Source: an uncultured Collinsella sp.
Lineage (GTDB): Bacteria; Actinomycetota; Coriobacteriia; Coriobacteriales; Coriobacteriaceae
Length of the DNA stretch: 16,811 nucleotides
Direction of reading: 5' to 3'
Assembly (NCBI GenBank): GCA_902494935.1
Contig: CABUVH010000024.1
Location: forward strand, 1-16,811
Part shown: piece after piece, positions 7,317 to 14,153 of the stretch
Layout of the letters: every line of letters begins with the position of its first letter
How positions within the stretch are numbered: the first letter of the stretch is position 1
Program-made: the position numbers and the translations under genes
Notes under the pieces: generated by a model
Database searches by the model: none
Told to the model about the DNA's origin: nothing
Seen by the model: only the letters and a program-made list of their open reading frames with translations

Positions 7317-8507
7317 TTACTCAATGATCGTGGAGACGATGCCCGAACCGACGGTGTGGCCACCCTCGCGGATAGCGAAGCGCAGGCCCTCCTCCATGGC
7401 GATCGGGTGAATGAGGTCGCCCTCGATGGTGATGTGGTCACCAGGCATAGCCATCTCGGTGCCCTCGGGCAGCTTGACCGTACCGGTAACGTCGGTGGTA
7501 CGGAAGTAGAACTGAGGACGATAACCATCGAAGAACGGGGTGTGACGGCCGCCCTCCTCCTTGGTCAGAACGTAGATCTCGCCGGTGAACTTGGTGTGCG
7601 GGGTAACCGAACCGGGCTTGCAGAGAACCTGGCCGCGCTCGATGTCCTCGCGCTTGATGCCGCGGAGCAGCAGACCGACGTTGTCGCCAGCCTCGCAGAA
7701 GTCCATGGACTTACGGAACATCTCGATACCGGTAACGACGGTGTTCTGGGTATCCTTGATGCCGACGATCTCGACGGGCTCGTTGAGCTTGAGCTCACCG
7801 CGCTCGACACGGCCAGTAGCAACGGTACCACGGCCGGAGATGGTCATAACGTCCTCAACGGCCATCAGGAACGGGAGGTCGTTGTTACGAGCAGGCGTCG
7901 GGATGTACTCGTCGACGGCCTTCATGAGCTCGCGAATGGCGTCCATCCACTTGGCGTCGCCCTCGAGAGCGCCCAGAGCGGAGCCACGGATGACGGGGAT
8001 GTCGTCGCCGGGGAAATCGTACTCGGAGAGGAGCTCACGGGTCTCCATCTCGACGAGGTCGATGAGCTCGTCATCGTCGACCATGTCGCACTTGTTCAGG
8101 AAGACGACGATGTAGGGAACGCCGACCTGACGGGCGAGCAGGATGTGCTCGCGGGTCTGAGCCATGGGGCCGTCGGTAGCAGCGATGACCAGGATAGCGC
8201 CGTCCATCTGAGCAGCGCCGGAGATCATGTTCTTGACGTAGTCAGCGTGGCCCGGGCAGTCAACGTGAGCGTAGTGACGGGCAGCGGTCTCGTACTCAAC
8301 GTGGGAGACGGAAATCGTAATGCCGCGCTCGCGCTCCTCGGGAGCCTTGTCGATGTTCTCGAACGCAGTGAAGTCAGCCTTGCAGCCCTCGGTCTCGGAG
8401 AGAACCTTGGTGATGGCAGCGGTCAGCGTGGTCTTGCCGTGGTCGACGTGACCAATGGTGCCGATGTTAACATGCGGCTTAGTGCGCTCAAACTTCTCTT
8501 TGGCCAT
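7317..8507 (-). CDS. tuf: Translation elongation factor Tu
   Basis: This is the full-length 396-residue EF-Tu, the GTPase that carries aminoacyl-tRNA to the ribosome. Visible motifs are the P-loop GHVDHGKT (residues 19-26), RGITIS in switch I, DCPGH, and NKCD for guanine specificity. Domains 2 and 3 follow, ending GGHTVGSGIVSTIIE. A strong AGGAGG lies just upstream of the ATG. It is the last gene of a tRNA-Tyr/tRNA-Thr/tRNA-Met/tuf unit, similar in spirit to the tRNA-tufB operons of other bacteria, which ties the factor to tRNA supply. Confidence 0.98.
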   Translation of the reverse strand: MAKEKFERTKPHVNIGTIGHVDHGKTTLTAAITKVLSETEGCKADFTAFENIDKAPEERERGITISVSHVEYETAARHYAHVDCPGHADYVKNMISGAAQMDGAILVIAATDGPMAQTREHILLARQVGVPYIVVFLNKCDMVDDDELIDLVEMETRELLSEYDFPGDDIPVIRGSALGALEGDAKWMDAIRELMKAVDEYIPTPARNNDLPFLMAVEDVMTISGRGTVATGRVERGELKLNEPVEIVGIKDTQNTVVTGIEMFRKSMDFCEAGDNVGLLLRGIKREDIERGQVLCKPGSVTPHTKFTGEIYVLTKEEGGRHTPFFDGYRPQFYFRTTDVTGTVKLPEGTEMAMPGDHITIEGDLIHPIAMEEGLRFAIREGGHTVGSGIVSTIIE

Positions 8508-8561
8508 AAAGCCCTCCTCTTAACAGGTCGTCCCCGGACGGGACTTTGCCTTTATACCATA

Positions 8562-8592
8562 GTGGCCTCTCAACATACTATTGAGAAGCCAC
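8562..8592 (-). other. Hairpin in the tuf leader
   Basis: A stem of about 12 bp (8562-8573 with 8581-8592, one G-U on the minus strand) with a 7-base loop lies between tRNA-Met and tuf and lacks a T-tract. It is probably an RNA processing or stabilising structure separating the tRNA from the tuf mRNA. A second small hairpin, GTCCC/GGGAC, is at 8530-8544. Confidence 0.45.
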
Positions 8593-8603
8593 CGTGTTAC
8601 CTA

Positions 8604-8680
8604 TGGTAGCGGTGACTGGATTCGAACCAGTGACGCCACGGGTATGAACCGTGTGCTCTAACCAACTGAGCTACACCGCC
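8604..8680 (-). tRNA. tRNA-Met (anticodon CAT, elongator type)
   Basis: The acceptor stem GGCGGTG (5' end at 8680) pairs with 8608-8614, with G1-U72 wobble. The anticodon stem CACGG/CCGTG encloses TTCATAC, and CCA is encoded at 8604-8606. It lacks the three anticodon-stem G-C pairs and the mismatched 1-72 pair of the initiator, so elongator Met is most likely. A tRNA-Ile with modified CAT cannot be fully excluded. Confidence 0.88.
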
Positions 8681-8683
8681 GGA

Positions 8684-8759
8684 TGGAGCCTGCAACCAGA
8701 CTTGAACTGGTGACCTCTTCGTTACCAACGAAGTGCTCTACCGACTGAGCTATACAGGC
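8684..8759 (-). tRNA. tRNA-Thr (anticodon GGT)
   Basis: The acceptor GCCTGTA/TGCAGGC, anticodon stem CTTCG/CGAAG around TTGGTAA, T-arm and encoded CCA (8684-8686) are all present. It is three bases from tRNA-Met and ten from tRNA-Tyr, so the three are co-transcribed. Confidence 0.95.
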
Positions 8760-8769
8760 ACTTGACGGG

Positions 8770-8851
8770 TGGGAGCTATAGGATTCGAACCTATGTAGGC
8801 AGAGCCAACGGGTTTACAGCCCGTCCCCATTAACCACTCGGGCAAACTCCC
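8770..8851 (-). tRNA. tRNA-Tyr (anticodon GTA)
   Basis: This is a class II tRNA with a long variable arm. Acceptor GGGAGTT/AGCTCCC pairs, and the anticodon stem GGGCTGTAAACCC contains GTA. After the discriminator A the genome reads CCC, so the CCA tail is not encoded, unlike the other tRNAs here. It is first in the tRNA-tuf unit. Confidence 0.94.
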
Positions 8852-8913
8852 AATCGTTCAAGTATCCGCAGGTCCTTTGGTCTTTTGGACCGCCGCCCCC
8901 GCGAACGAAGAAG

Positions 8914-8943
8914 ATAATACGATGCCACCTTGGGGGCTGTCAA
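8914..8943 (-). promoter_or_regulatory. Promoter of tRNA-Tyr-Thr-Met-tuf
   Basis: On the minus strand TTGACA (8938-8943) and TATTAT (8914-8919) are separated by 18 bases. The -35 region 8936-8953 shares 17 of 18 bases with the rpmG promoter. The short leader can fold (GGTCC/GGACC within an outer CGTTC/GAACG). Confidence 0.8.
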
Positions 8944-8953
8944 CGAAAACCTC

Positions 8954-9216
8954 TAGATACACGGTGCCGGGCGTATCTATATAGTTGTGACCTGCGGTTT
9001 TGTTGAGTTTGGATGTGAAGGACGGTAAATTTGCATATAGCGGTGATATTTCCCGAGGGAACACTTTTGCGTAGTGGAGTGAACGTGCCTTGCCGCATCT
9101 TCGAGATCGGCTTATTCGTACCTACATATAGGTACGAGAGTTGATTTTCTCCCGTTTGAAATCGAGCGTGGGAAAATCCACGCTTAAACAGGACGGTCAG
9201 GTGCCTCGCCGCTTTT
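8954..9216. other. Gene-free spacer with two small palindromes
   Basis: No frame here looks like a protein. The visible structure is CGTACCTA-CATA-TAGGTACG (9117-9136) and a 7-bp stem AGCGTGG/CCACGCT around GAAAAT (9165-9184). The stretch is more AT-rich than the flanking tRNA/tuf region. It could hold a small RNA or operator sites, but nothing firmer can be supported. Confidence 0.35.
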
Positions 9217-9431
9217 GTCTTGTTTTGTAACAGCAAGACGCTGATTATTGGTCCAGATGTTACAGATCAAGACGATTCGCCGCCGGCCTCCCTCGTTATC
9301 TAAATCTGTAACAGTAAGAACGGTTTTCCTCCCCTACCTGTTACAGATTAAGACAATTGATCCATCTGCATCCTTCCATCTTGATCTGTAACAGGTTGAA
9401 GCAAATGCCCCAGCGTTACAGATTGAGACAT
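9217..9431. repeat. Left cluster of three ~60-bp inverted-repeat elements
   Basis: Three elements lie at about 9217-9275, 9295-9357 and 9378-9431. Each has outer arms related to GTCTYRATCTGTAACA on the left and TGTTACAGATYRAGAC on the right, with a ~25-base middle. The middle of copy 2 reads GTAAGAACGGTTTTCCTCCC. Spacers of about 20 bases between copies are unrelated, giving a period of about 80 bp. A further partial arm, TTGTCTCAAT, is at 9520-9529. The same family recurs at 13621-13763. Confidence 0.85.
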
Positions 9432-9579
9432 TCAGAGCTGCACCCACCAATAATTGTTACGACGTAGTCTAAAGAAAGTGCCATTCATATATAGGTTGGG
9501 GGCATCCCTCTATCTAGTTTTGTCTCAATACTCTGAGCGACTGTATCTACAAGGCCCGACGATCGGCTTCGCACTTGCC

Positions 9580-10512
9580 CTAGAGCCCGATCTCCGCGAT
9601 TATCTTTTTCATCTCGATGGCCCATCCGAGCTGCTCCTCGATGTACGTCGGCCATGCGTCCTGGTGGCCCTTGATGGGGTGGCCCGCCTTGTAGAAGCGC
9701 AGTCCCGAGGCCTTTTTCGCATCGAAGGGTGCCGCCGTCAGCCCGAGGCGCTCCTCGAAGACCCCGCTGTTGGCGATGGCGCGGTGCCCAATCTCCTTGT
9801 CGTCGTCCACGTACAGCTCGATGCCCGTGCGACCTTTGTGCGTATCGATGAGCAGGGCGAGATGGTATGCCGAGACCCCCAGGCGGAGCGTCGACCAATG
9901 GTCCTTGCTGGGCTTCTGCGGGCTGAACTCCTTGAGGAACTCCGGATGGCCGTCCGCCACCTCGCGGTAGGCCGTCCAGTACGCCAGCTTGACCTTTTCG
10001 GTCTCGCTGAGCCCCTCGGAGAGCTTCACGGTCTTGGTCCACTCGTTCGGCTGCTCGACCACGTTGAAGCGCGGGGCGGGCAGGGAGTCCCCGATCTTCC
10101 AGAGCTCGACCTCGACTAGGAAGAACCCGAAGTCGCTGTCGGTGTGCTGGTTGAGCCACTCGATGGCCTGGCGGTGCTCGTCGCGGGCACGAGCCACGAC
10201 CCAGATGACGACCTCGGCGCCCTTGCCGGCGGCGTACGTGATCACCTTGCCGAGGTGGTCGTGGTTGGTGTCCTCGAGCTGGTTCTCGATGATCACCTTG
10301 CGGCCCGTACCGGACTCCTGCGCGTAGATGTCCACGTTGAACGATCCGACCGAGGACTCCGTCTCTATGAGCTCGAGCTCGATTCCGACCGCCATCCCGA
10401 GGGTTGCGAGGTTCTGCTCCTCGGCCAGCCACTTGGTGAAGTCGTGGGCCTCATGCGGCCACACCTCGCGCAGGGGAACTTTCTGAATGGTATCAAGGTT
10501 ATAGGACTTCAT
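9580..10512 (-). CDS. DUF4268-type protein with a PD-(D/E)XK nuclease-like core
   Basis: This is a 310-residue protein. The N-terminal half looks like a restriction-endonuclease fold: FNVDIYAQE (D61) followed by GRKVIIENQLEDTNHDHLGK (E76, Q78), where the usual D...ExK has Gln in place of Lys. Such ENQ boxes are common in DUF4268-linked proteins. The C-terminal half, with KPSKDHWSTLRLGVSAYHL and GIELYVDDD, fits the DUF4268 domain. No methylase or helicase partner is nearby. The start at 10512 overlaps the upstream stop by ATGA, indicating coupling; an ATG 12 bases further upstream has no ribosome binding site. The gene lies inside the repeat-bordered accessory block. Nucleic-acid cleavage, perhaps in phage defence, is inferred, not shown. 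Confidence 0.72.
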   Translation of the reverse strand: MKSYNLDTIQKVPLREVWPHEAHDFTKWLAEEQNLATLGMAVGIELELIETESSVGSFNVDIYAQESGTGRKVIIENQLEDTNHDHLGKVITYAAGKGAEVVIWVVARARDEHRQAIEWLNQHTDSDFGFFLVEVELWKIGDSLPAPRFNVVEQPNEWTKTVKLSEGLSETEKVKLAYWTAYREVADGHPEFLKEFSPQKPSKDHWSTLRLGVSAYHLALLIDTHKGRTGIELYVDDDKEIGHRAIANSGVFEERLGLTAAPFDAKKASGLRFYKAGHPIKGHQDAWPTYIEEQLGWAIEMKKIIAEIGL

Positions 10513-11219
10513 CTGTCGCCCCATCGGCTAAGGGAGGCATCAGCGTCGTTGTAGAGCCTCTTGCCATCAAACGAGCGCAGAAGAAGATCACGACGCTCTT
10601 CGAGGTCTTTCAGCTCGCAGGGGAACACAAACAGCATCACATTTTGATGGTACTTGTAGTCGGCATAAACGTCCGGATCGCCCTGGCGCGTGGGCGTGGA
10701 TACGATATCCACCGACATGTGCTCGCTCGAACCAACGTAAATACCCAGGTAATCGCTGTAGTTCTTATCGTGGTCGCCCTTTTGATACTTTGCGATAAGG
10801 TAACAGCCGGGCATATCGAAACCGTTAAACGCAGCATCGGCAGCTTTGTCCTGCTGACAGACAAACTTGTGTAGGGGCATCACCGTCGACGCTCCTTCAA
10901 AAATCGATTGCCTTGCAGCGTTGATCTTCTTACGAGCCTCGGCAGCTTCTCTTGAATCCTGAAACGCTTTCGCAGCACCGCCCAGTGCGCCAACTGCCGC
11001 GCCGACGCCATCGGCCGCCGCGCCGAACCCCTTACCAATACCATCGGCAACGACACGAGCGCCGTTAGCAGCACCGCCCGCCGCATCCTTTACGGCACCG
11101 CCGACGGCATCAACATCGACACCGAGCTGCTTTGCACCCTCAATGACGGCGGCCGCAGCACCCAGGACCTCCGCCGCAAGGTTCACCGTATCTTTTACGT
11201 TTTTAAGATTTACAGCCAT
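10509..11219 (-). CDS. Glycine-zipper protein with a GIY-YIG-like C-terminal domain
   Basis: This is a 236-residue protein. Residues about 14-86 are rich in Ala and Gly with repeated small-residue spacing (GGAVKDAAGGAANGA, then GIGKGFGAAADGVGAAVGAL), as in glycine zippers that pack in or on membranes. After a short coiled segment, residues 137-215 resemble a GIY-YIG nuclease: GCY at 138-140, YVG at 161-163, and Glu207 in LEERRDLLLRSF. The spacing between the two motifs is longer than usual and the catalytic Arg is not obvious, so the fold is tentative. The start at 11219 has AAAGGA eight bases away; the frame is open further upstream but without a ribosome binding site. It is coupled by ATGA to the DUF4268 gene. 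Confidence 0.6.
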   Translation of the reverse strand: MAVNLKNVKDTVNLAAEVLGAAAAVIEGAKQLGVDVDAVGGAVKDAAGGAANGARVVADGIGKGFGAAADGVGAAVGALGGAAKAFQDSREAAEARKKINAARQSIFEGASTVMPLHKFVCQQDKAADAAFNGFDMPGCYLIAKYQKGDHDKNYSDYLGIYVGSSEHMSVDIVSTPTRQGDPDVYADYKYHQNVMLFVFPCELKDLEERRDLLLRSFDGKRLYNDADASLSRWGDR

Positions 11220-11582
11220 CCAACTATTCCTTTCGCCATTCCGCTTTCCGGATCGGCCACGACTTTCAAGAAGCACCAGGCACTTGGCGCGGCTTCTCAT
11301 GTCTATGCCGAATGCCTCTAACACCTAAGCAAGCAGTCTAATTCTTGCAGCGTAAAACGTAACAGCGAAACGTCTATTAATCGGTGAGTGCAGTGAGCGA
11401 ATCGAGGAGTGCTCCGTGTTCATGTCTACCTTCAATATTCAAAGCCAGATTGGTATTAGCGCATCGATTGTATTAGAGCTTCCAACGTCATTGAGCAGAG
11501 GGAATTGGCTGCAGTTTTATATCCCCACGAACGTCTATTTTTCTCAATAACGAACAGCCCGCTCTTAAAGAAGGAGATCCAA
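11220..11582. promoter_or_regulatory. Divergent intergenic region
   Basis: This gap separates the minus-strand nuclease pair from the plus-strand Tat-signal gene, so both promoters should lie here. On the plus strand TTGAGC (11491-11496) and TTTTAT (11515-11520) are 18 bases apart, a weak candidate. No strong promoter is seen on the minus strand and no credible protein frame is present. Confidence 0.3.
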
Positions 11583-12087
11583 ATGGGCAACTTAGAAGAA
11601 CTTGAATTAACTCGACGCGGATTTACGGTTCTCGCGGCCTCAGCTTTCGGAGCATTCTTTATTAAGCCGAAAACAGCCATCGGCCTCTCTTCTGGCAAAA
11701 CGTACATTGTAAGCGTGAAAACAATCAGATACGGATACCTTTGGGAAAAGGAATTTGAAGGCACCGATTGGATGTACGAACCAGATGAGGTAGAAGTCCA
11801 GCGCGAAGCGCTTAAACCTGGAGCCATCCTTCGATTCGAACAAGACCCCGACATTCCAAAGGATGCTGCTTGGCTCGACGCCATCTCTGAAGACGGCGAA
11901 AAAACTCTGCGACATCCCCTGGAGCGCGACGGCAGAAGAAGAGGCAGCCGTCATGAAAATCGTCGATAGGATCAACGGCGGCCATAAAGTCTGGGCAGAA
12001 GTGAGCGACGCCGAACATTCTACGATTGACGCCGGTCCCGACAACGCACGCATTCACACAATTGAATTCGACGTGTTCTACCGATAA
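11583..12087 (+). pseudogene. Tat-signal exported protein gene, frameshifted
   Basis: The ATG at 11583 follows AAGGAGA. The product begins MGNLEELELTRRGFTVLAAS and then AFGAFFI, a twin-arginine signal (RR at 11-12) with a hydrophobic core, so export by Tat is expected. The mature part is of unknown function (GKTYIVSVKTIRYGYLWEKE and on). At the six-A run 11899-11904 the reading frame shifts by one. The original frame then turns Arg-rich and stops at 11969. The +1 frame continues sensibly (KLCDIPWSATAEEEAAVMKI through IHTIEFDVFYR) to a stop ending at 12087. Removing one A gives a single 167-residue protein. This may be a real mutation, a sequencing error or a slippage site. Confidence 0.7.
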
Positions 12088-12397
12088 TTTGCCGTGTGAT
12101 GCCTAATGAAATCGGCACGATCCAATCCGACAAGGAGCACCAGGTTCGCTTTTCGCCAGCTTAGTCTTACCATTCGACCACCATACCCATATGTGCAAGT
12201 AGACTCACTCGGTCACGCACCGCCTCGCCACCCCCATCGCATCCACCGTCATTTCGGGCGGCCTCAGTTCAAGCGCGCAGTTATTCGACTGATGTCGCAA
12301 CAAGAGAGGAATCCGTTTACCGAATAGAAAGCCATGGCATCTGCGGAATAGCCAGAAAGCGCTAGCATTTTCATATCGGGAAAGGAGAGCACTCATT
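12088..12397. other. Gene-free spacer
   Basis: Short open frames occur on both strands (for example 12106-12327 on plus), but they are Pro/His/Arg-rich, lack ribosome binding sites and look non-coding. The end of the stretch carries AAAGGAGAG, the ribosome binding site for the next gene. No terminator is clearly visible after the Tat-signal gene. Confidence 0.4.
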
Positions 12398-13243
12398 ATG
12401 GACAAAAAGAAAAGGACAGCCATCGTCTCTGTCGTCGCGGTCTTAATCGTTGCTATCGGAGCGTACTGGTACGTCAATTACCAGATACCGCACAATGCAG
12501 CGGTTGAGGCCTTCAACACCGCTGCCGACGGACTTCAAAGCCGCAATGATGACTTAGACGCCGCAATCAAAGAGCTTCAGGAACTGAACAAATCGAAGGA
12601 TAAGCCCTATGATTCGTCGACGTCTGATTCCGCGACCAATGCGGTAGCCCAAGCTCAGGCCGCCAAAGAAGATATCCCCGCAATGCCAGGTAATACCGAC
12701 GAGATAAACACTATGGCAAAGAAGATCGACAAGATGGGAAAATACGATTCCGTCATCGGCGATCTTTCCACCGCCAAATCCAACCTTCAAGACAGCATCG
12801 ACCAGCTCAAGCAGGTGACCAACCCCTCAGAGCAATTCATCCTGCAACGGCTCACGGGCATTGCCAACATCACGGCACTGGAAGCTGTTTCGGAGGGCAA
12901 CGATCCAAATAATAAGTTGGGCAAACAGGGCGGTTACACCGCATGCGTCTACTTTAATTCCGATTTGGTCGACTCTTCCGACGTGTATCTTAGCGGAGAT
13001 TACACCCCCGTCGTGGACGGCGGATGCGATGCCGGCGGAGCCGTCGAGGTGTACGCAAACGTCAAAGATGCCAAAAAGCGCGATGAGTACTTGAGCAGCT
13101 TTGACGGCAATTCGATCTTAGACCCCGGTTCGCACAAGGTTGTTGGCACCTGTGTGGTTCGCACTTCCTGCCATCTTGCCGCATCGCAGCAAAACAACAT
13201 GACGAGCAACGTTGAACAGGCACTCATCAGGCTCGACAAGTAA
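12398..13243 (+). CDS. Membrane-anchored coiled-coil protein of unknown function
   Basis: This is a 281-residue protein. A Lys/Arg-rich start (MDKKKRT) precedes one hydrophobic helix at about 8-28, giving an uncleaved anchor with the rest outside. Residues about 32-145 are predicted helical and coiled-coil (Ala/Asp/Lys/Gln-rich). The C-terminal domain (about 175-281) has four Cys (in TACVYF, GGCDAG, GTCVV and TSCHL) that could form two disulphides. It resembles proteins often labelled EbhA-like in Coriobacteriia, but no function is established. AAAGGAGAG precedes the ATG. It sits in the accessory block with no clear operon partner. Confidence 0.75.
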   Translation: MDKKKRTAIVSVVAVLIVAIGAYWYVNYQIPHNAAVEAFNTAADGLQSRNDDLDAAIKELQELNKSKDKPYDSSTSDSATNAVAQAQAAKEDIPAMPGNTDEINTMAKKIDKMGKYDSVIGDLSTAKSNLQDSIDQLKQVTNPSEQFILQRLTGIANITALEAVSEGNDPNNKLGKQGGYTACVYFNSDLVDSSDVYLSGDYTPVVDGGCDAGGAVEVYANVKDAKKRDEYLSSFDGNSILDPGSHKVVGTCVVRTSCHLAASQQNNMTSNVEQALIRLDK

Positions 13244-13285
13244 GTTTTTATTGGTCATATCAACTGGCGATAAAGGGGCGTAGAT

Positions 13286-13535
13286 ATGAGCGATAGATTT
13301 CCCGATGTTGATTGGAGGTGCGATCGTTGCGATGCCCATCTCAACAATCAGCCAGGTTTTGACGATCACAAGTACACGTGGGTTTGCACTGAATGTTGGT
13401 TACAAGAACAGTATCTCCGCAACCAACATTTATGAATCCGAGGAGGACTATCTGTTAAACCCAGGCGACAATCCCCTCCCCGATGACGATGGCTACAGCT
13501 ACGACGTCGTAGGGGTAGACAAGCGGGTCTGTTAG
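13286..13535 (+). pseudogene. Small zinc-ribbon protein gene, frameshifted
   Basis: The ATG at 13286 follows AAAGGGG. The product starts MSDRFPDVDWRCDRCDAHLN and then NQPGFDDHKYTWVCTEC, a four-Cys zinc ribbon (CxxC...CxxC). At TGTTGGT (13394-13400) one extra T shifts the frame, and the original frame ends TGA at 13435 after 49 residues. The other frame continues the expected family sequence (GYKNSISATNIYESEEDYLL) and ends at 13535 with an acidic tail. Dropping one T restores CGYKNS and an 82-residue protein. Small proteins of this pattern are common in gut Coriobacteriia and Firmicutes; their role is unknown. The stop codon overlaps a strong terminator. Confidence 0.75.
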
Positions 13536-13563
13536 CCCCGCCCAAATGGGCGGGGCTTTTTCT
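13534..13563 (+). terminator. Terminator after the zinc-ribbon gene
   Basis: AGCCCCGCCC (13534-13543) pairs perfectly with 13548-13557 around AAAT, and a five-T run follows. The hairpin begins within the stop codon of the full-length reading. Confidence 0.95.
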
Positions 13564-13620
13564 CTAACATCAACTAGATTCCTTTGTGCAGCACCAGTCA
13601 AAATAGTTAACCCCTTCGCA

Positions 13621-13763
13621 TTGTCTCAGCCTATAACAACTAGGCAGGTTTTTTCCTCCCAACTGTTACAGATTGAGACGAATGGACAGGTCCTCAACCT
13701 TCCGTCTCATTCTGTAACAATAAGAACGGTTTTCCGCCCCTTCGTGTTACAGATCGAGACAAA
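13621..13763. repeat. Right cluster of two ~60-bp inverted-repeat elements
   Basis: The elements lie at about 13621-13681 and 13702-13763. The arms are TTGTCTCAGCCTATAACA (degenerate) or GTCTCATTCTGTAACA on the left and TGTTACAGATTGAGAC or TGTTACAGATCGAGAC on the right. The middle of the second copy, AATAAGAACGGTTTTCCGCC, nearly matches copy 2 of the left cluster. The spacer is 20 bases and the 81-bp period equals that of the 9217-9431 cluster. Confidence 0.85.
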
Positions 13764-13804
13764 CCTGAAGCTTGGTTGGCACCACACCCGCTGACTTATA
13801 GACA

Positions 13805-13850
13805 TAAATAGAAACGGGCCCTGTCCCACAAGGGAACAGAGCCCGAAACT
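13805..13850 (-). terminator. Terminator after tRNA-Thr (TGT)
   Basis: An imperfect stem (CGGGC 13815-13819 with GCCCG 13841-13845; CTGTCCC with GGGAACAG) is followed on the minus strand by TTTCTATTTAT, just past the tRNA 3' end. Confidence 0.75.
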
Positions 13851-13854
13851 CTCA

Positions 13855-13929
13855 TGGAGCCAGTGACAGGAATCGAACCTGCAACCCACTGATTACAAAT
13901 CAGTTGCGCTACCGTTGCGCCACACTGGC
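13855..13929 (-). tRNA. tRNA-Thr (anticodon TGT)
   Basis: Acceptor GCCAGTG/CACTGGC, D-arm GCGC..GCGC, anticodon stem CTGAT/ATCAG around TTTGTAA, T-arm CAGGTTCGATTCCTG and encoded CCA (13855-13857) are all present. It is a single-gene unit next to the right repeat cluster, and tRNA genes are frequent landing sites for inserted DNA. Confidence 0.95.
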
Positions 13930-14001
13930 ACACTTGGCGCTTTCGCGCGAAGCCTGTTAAGAATAAAGGAATTACGGACGGGGCGCAACAGGCCGCACGG
14001 C

Positions 14002-14031
14002 GTTATACAAATATGCAAAATCCAGCAACAA
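14002..14031 (-). promoter_or_regulatory. Likely promoter of tRNA-Thr (TGT)
   Basis: On the minus strand TTGTTG (14026-14031) and TATAAC (14002-14007) are 18 bases apart, about 70 bases before the tRNA 5' end. Confidence 0.5.
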
Positions 14032-14076
14032 CGCGTACCAGGCCCGTTCATTTCTGTCAGTGCGCCCTCAATCTTA

Positions 14077-14149
14077 AAACCATTCGCCAGAACGAATAGT
14101 TTTAATTACAATTGCTATATATAAAACTATTCGTTCTGGCGAAGGGTTT
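14077..14149 (+). promoter_or_regulatory. Long inverted repeat (operator) over the HTH-HipA gene promoter
   Basis: Arms 14083-14104 and 14122-14143 are a perfect 22-bp inverted repeat. One mismatch (14082/14144) extends it to 28 bp (14077-14104/14122-14149). The 17-base centre contains TATATATAAA, a likely -10 region, so the left arm would cover the -35 and the right arm the start of transcription and the GAAGGG ribosome binding site (14141-14146). This is the expected layout for autorepression by the encoded HTH protein; binding is inferred. Confidence 0.7.
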
Positions 14150-14153
14150 CGCG

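Noticed and set aside
7356..8609. 417-codon open frame on the plus strand
   Set aside because: It is the antisense shadow of tuf, which is certain from its motifs.
8858..9236. Short minus-strand frames over the tRNA-tuf promoter and spacer
   Set aside because: They overlap a strong promoter and the tRNA leader, and have no ribosome binding site or domain.
9217..9431. CRISPR array
   Set aside because: Repeat arms alternate in orientation, the copies are degenerate, only two or three occur per cluster, and no cas genes are present.
9454..10119. Plus-strand frame opposite the DUF4268 gene
   Set aside because: It is an antisense shadow, with Leu/Arg/Glu-rich composition and no ribosome binding site.
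9485..10432. 315-codon minus-strand frame overlapping the DUF4268 gene
   Set aside because: It is Gly/Arg/Pro-rich, typical of a shifted frame in high-GC DNA. The overlapping frame has clear domain motifs and a coupled start.
12106..12477. Short genes in the spacer before the coiled-coil protein
   Set aside because: Frames on both strands lack ribosome binding sites and are biased in composition. No family is recognised.
9217..13763. Integron attC sites
   Set aside because: The elements are palindromic and about 60 bp, but they lack the GTTRRRY/RYYYAAC core sites, and no integrase is present.
14112..14153. TTG start for the HTH-HipA gene giving 14 extra residues
   Set aside because: The codons would lie inside the promoter and operator. 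The ATG at 14154 has a well-placed GAAGGG, and the HTH begins right after it.
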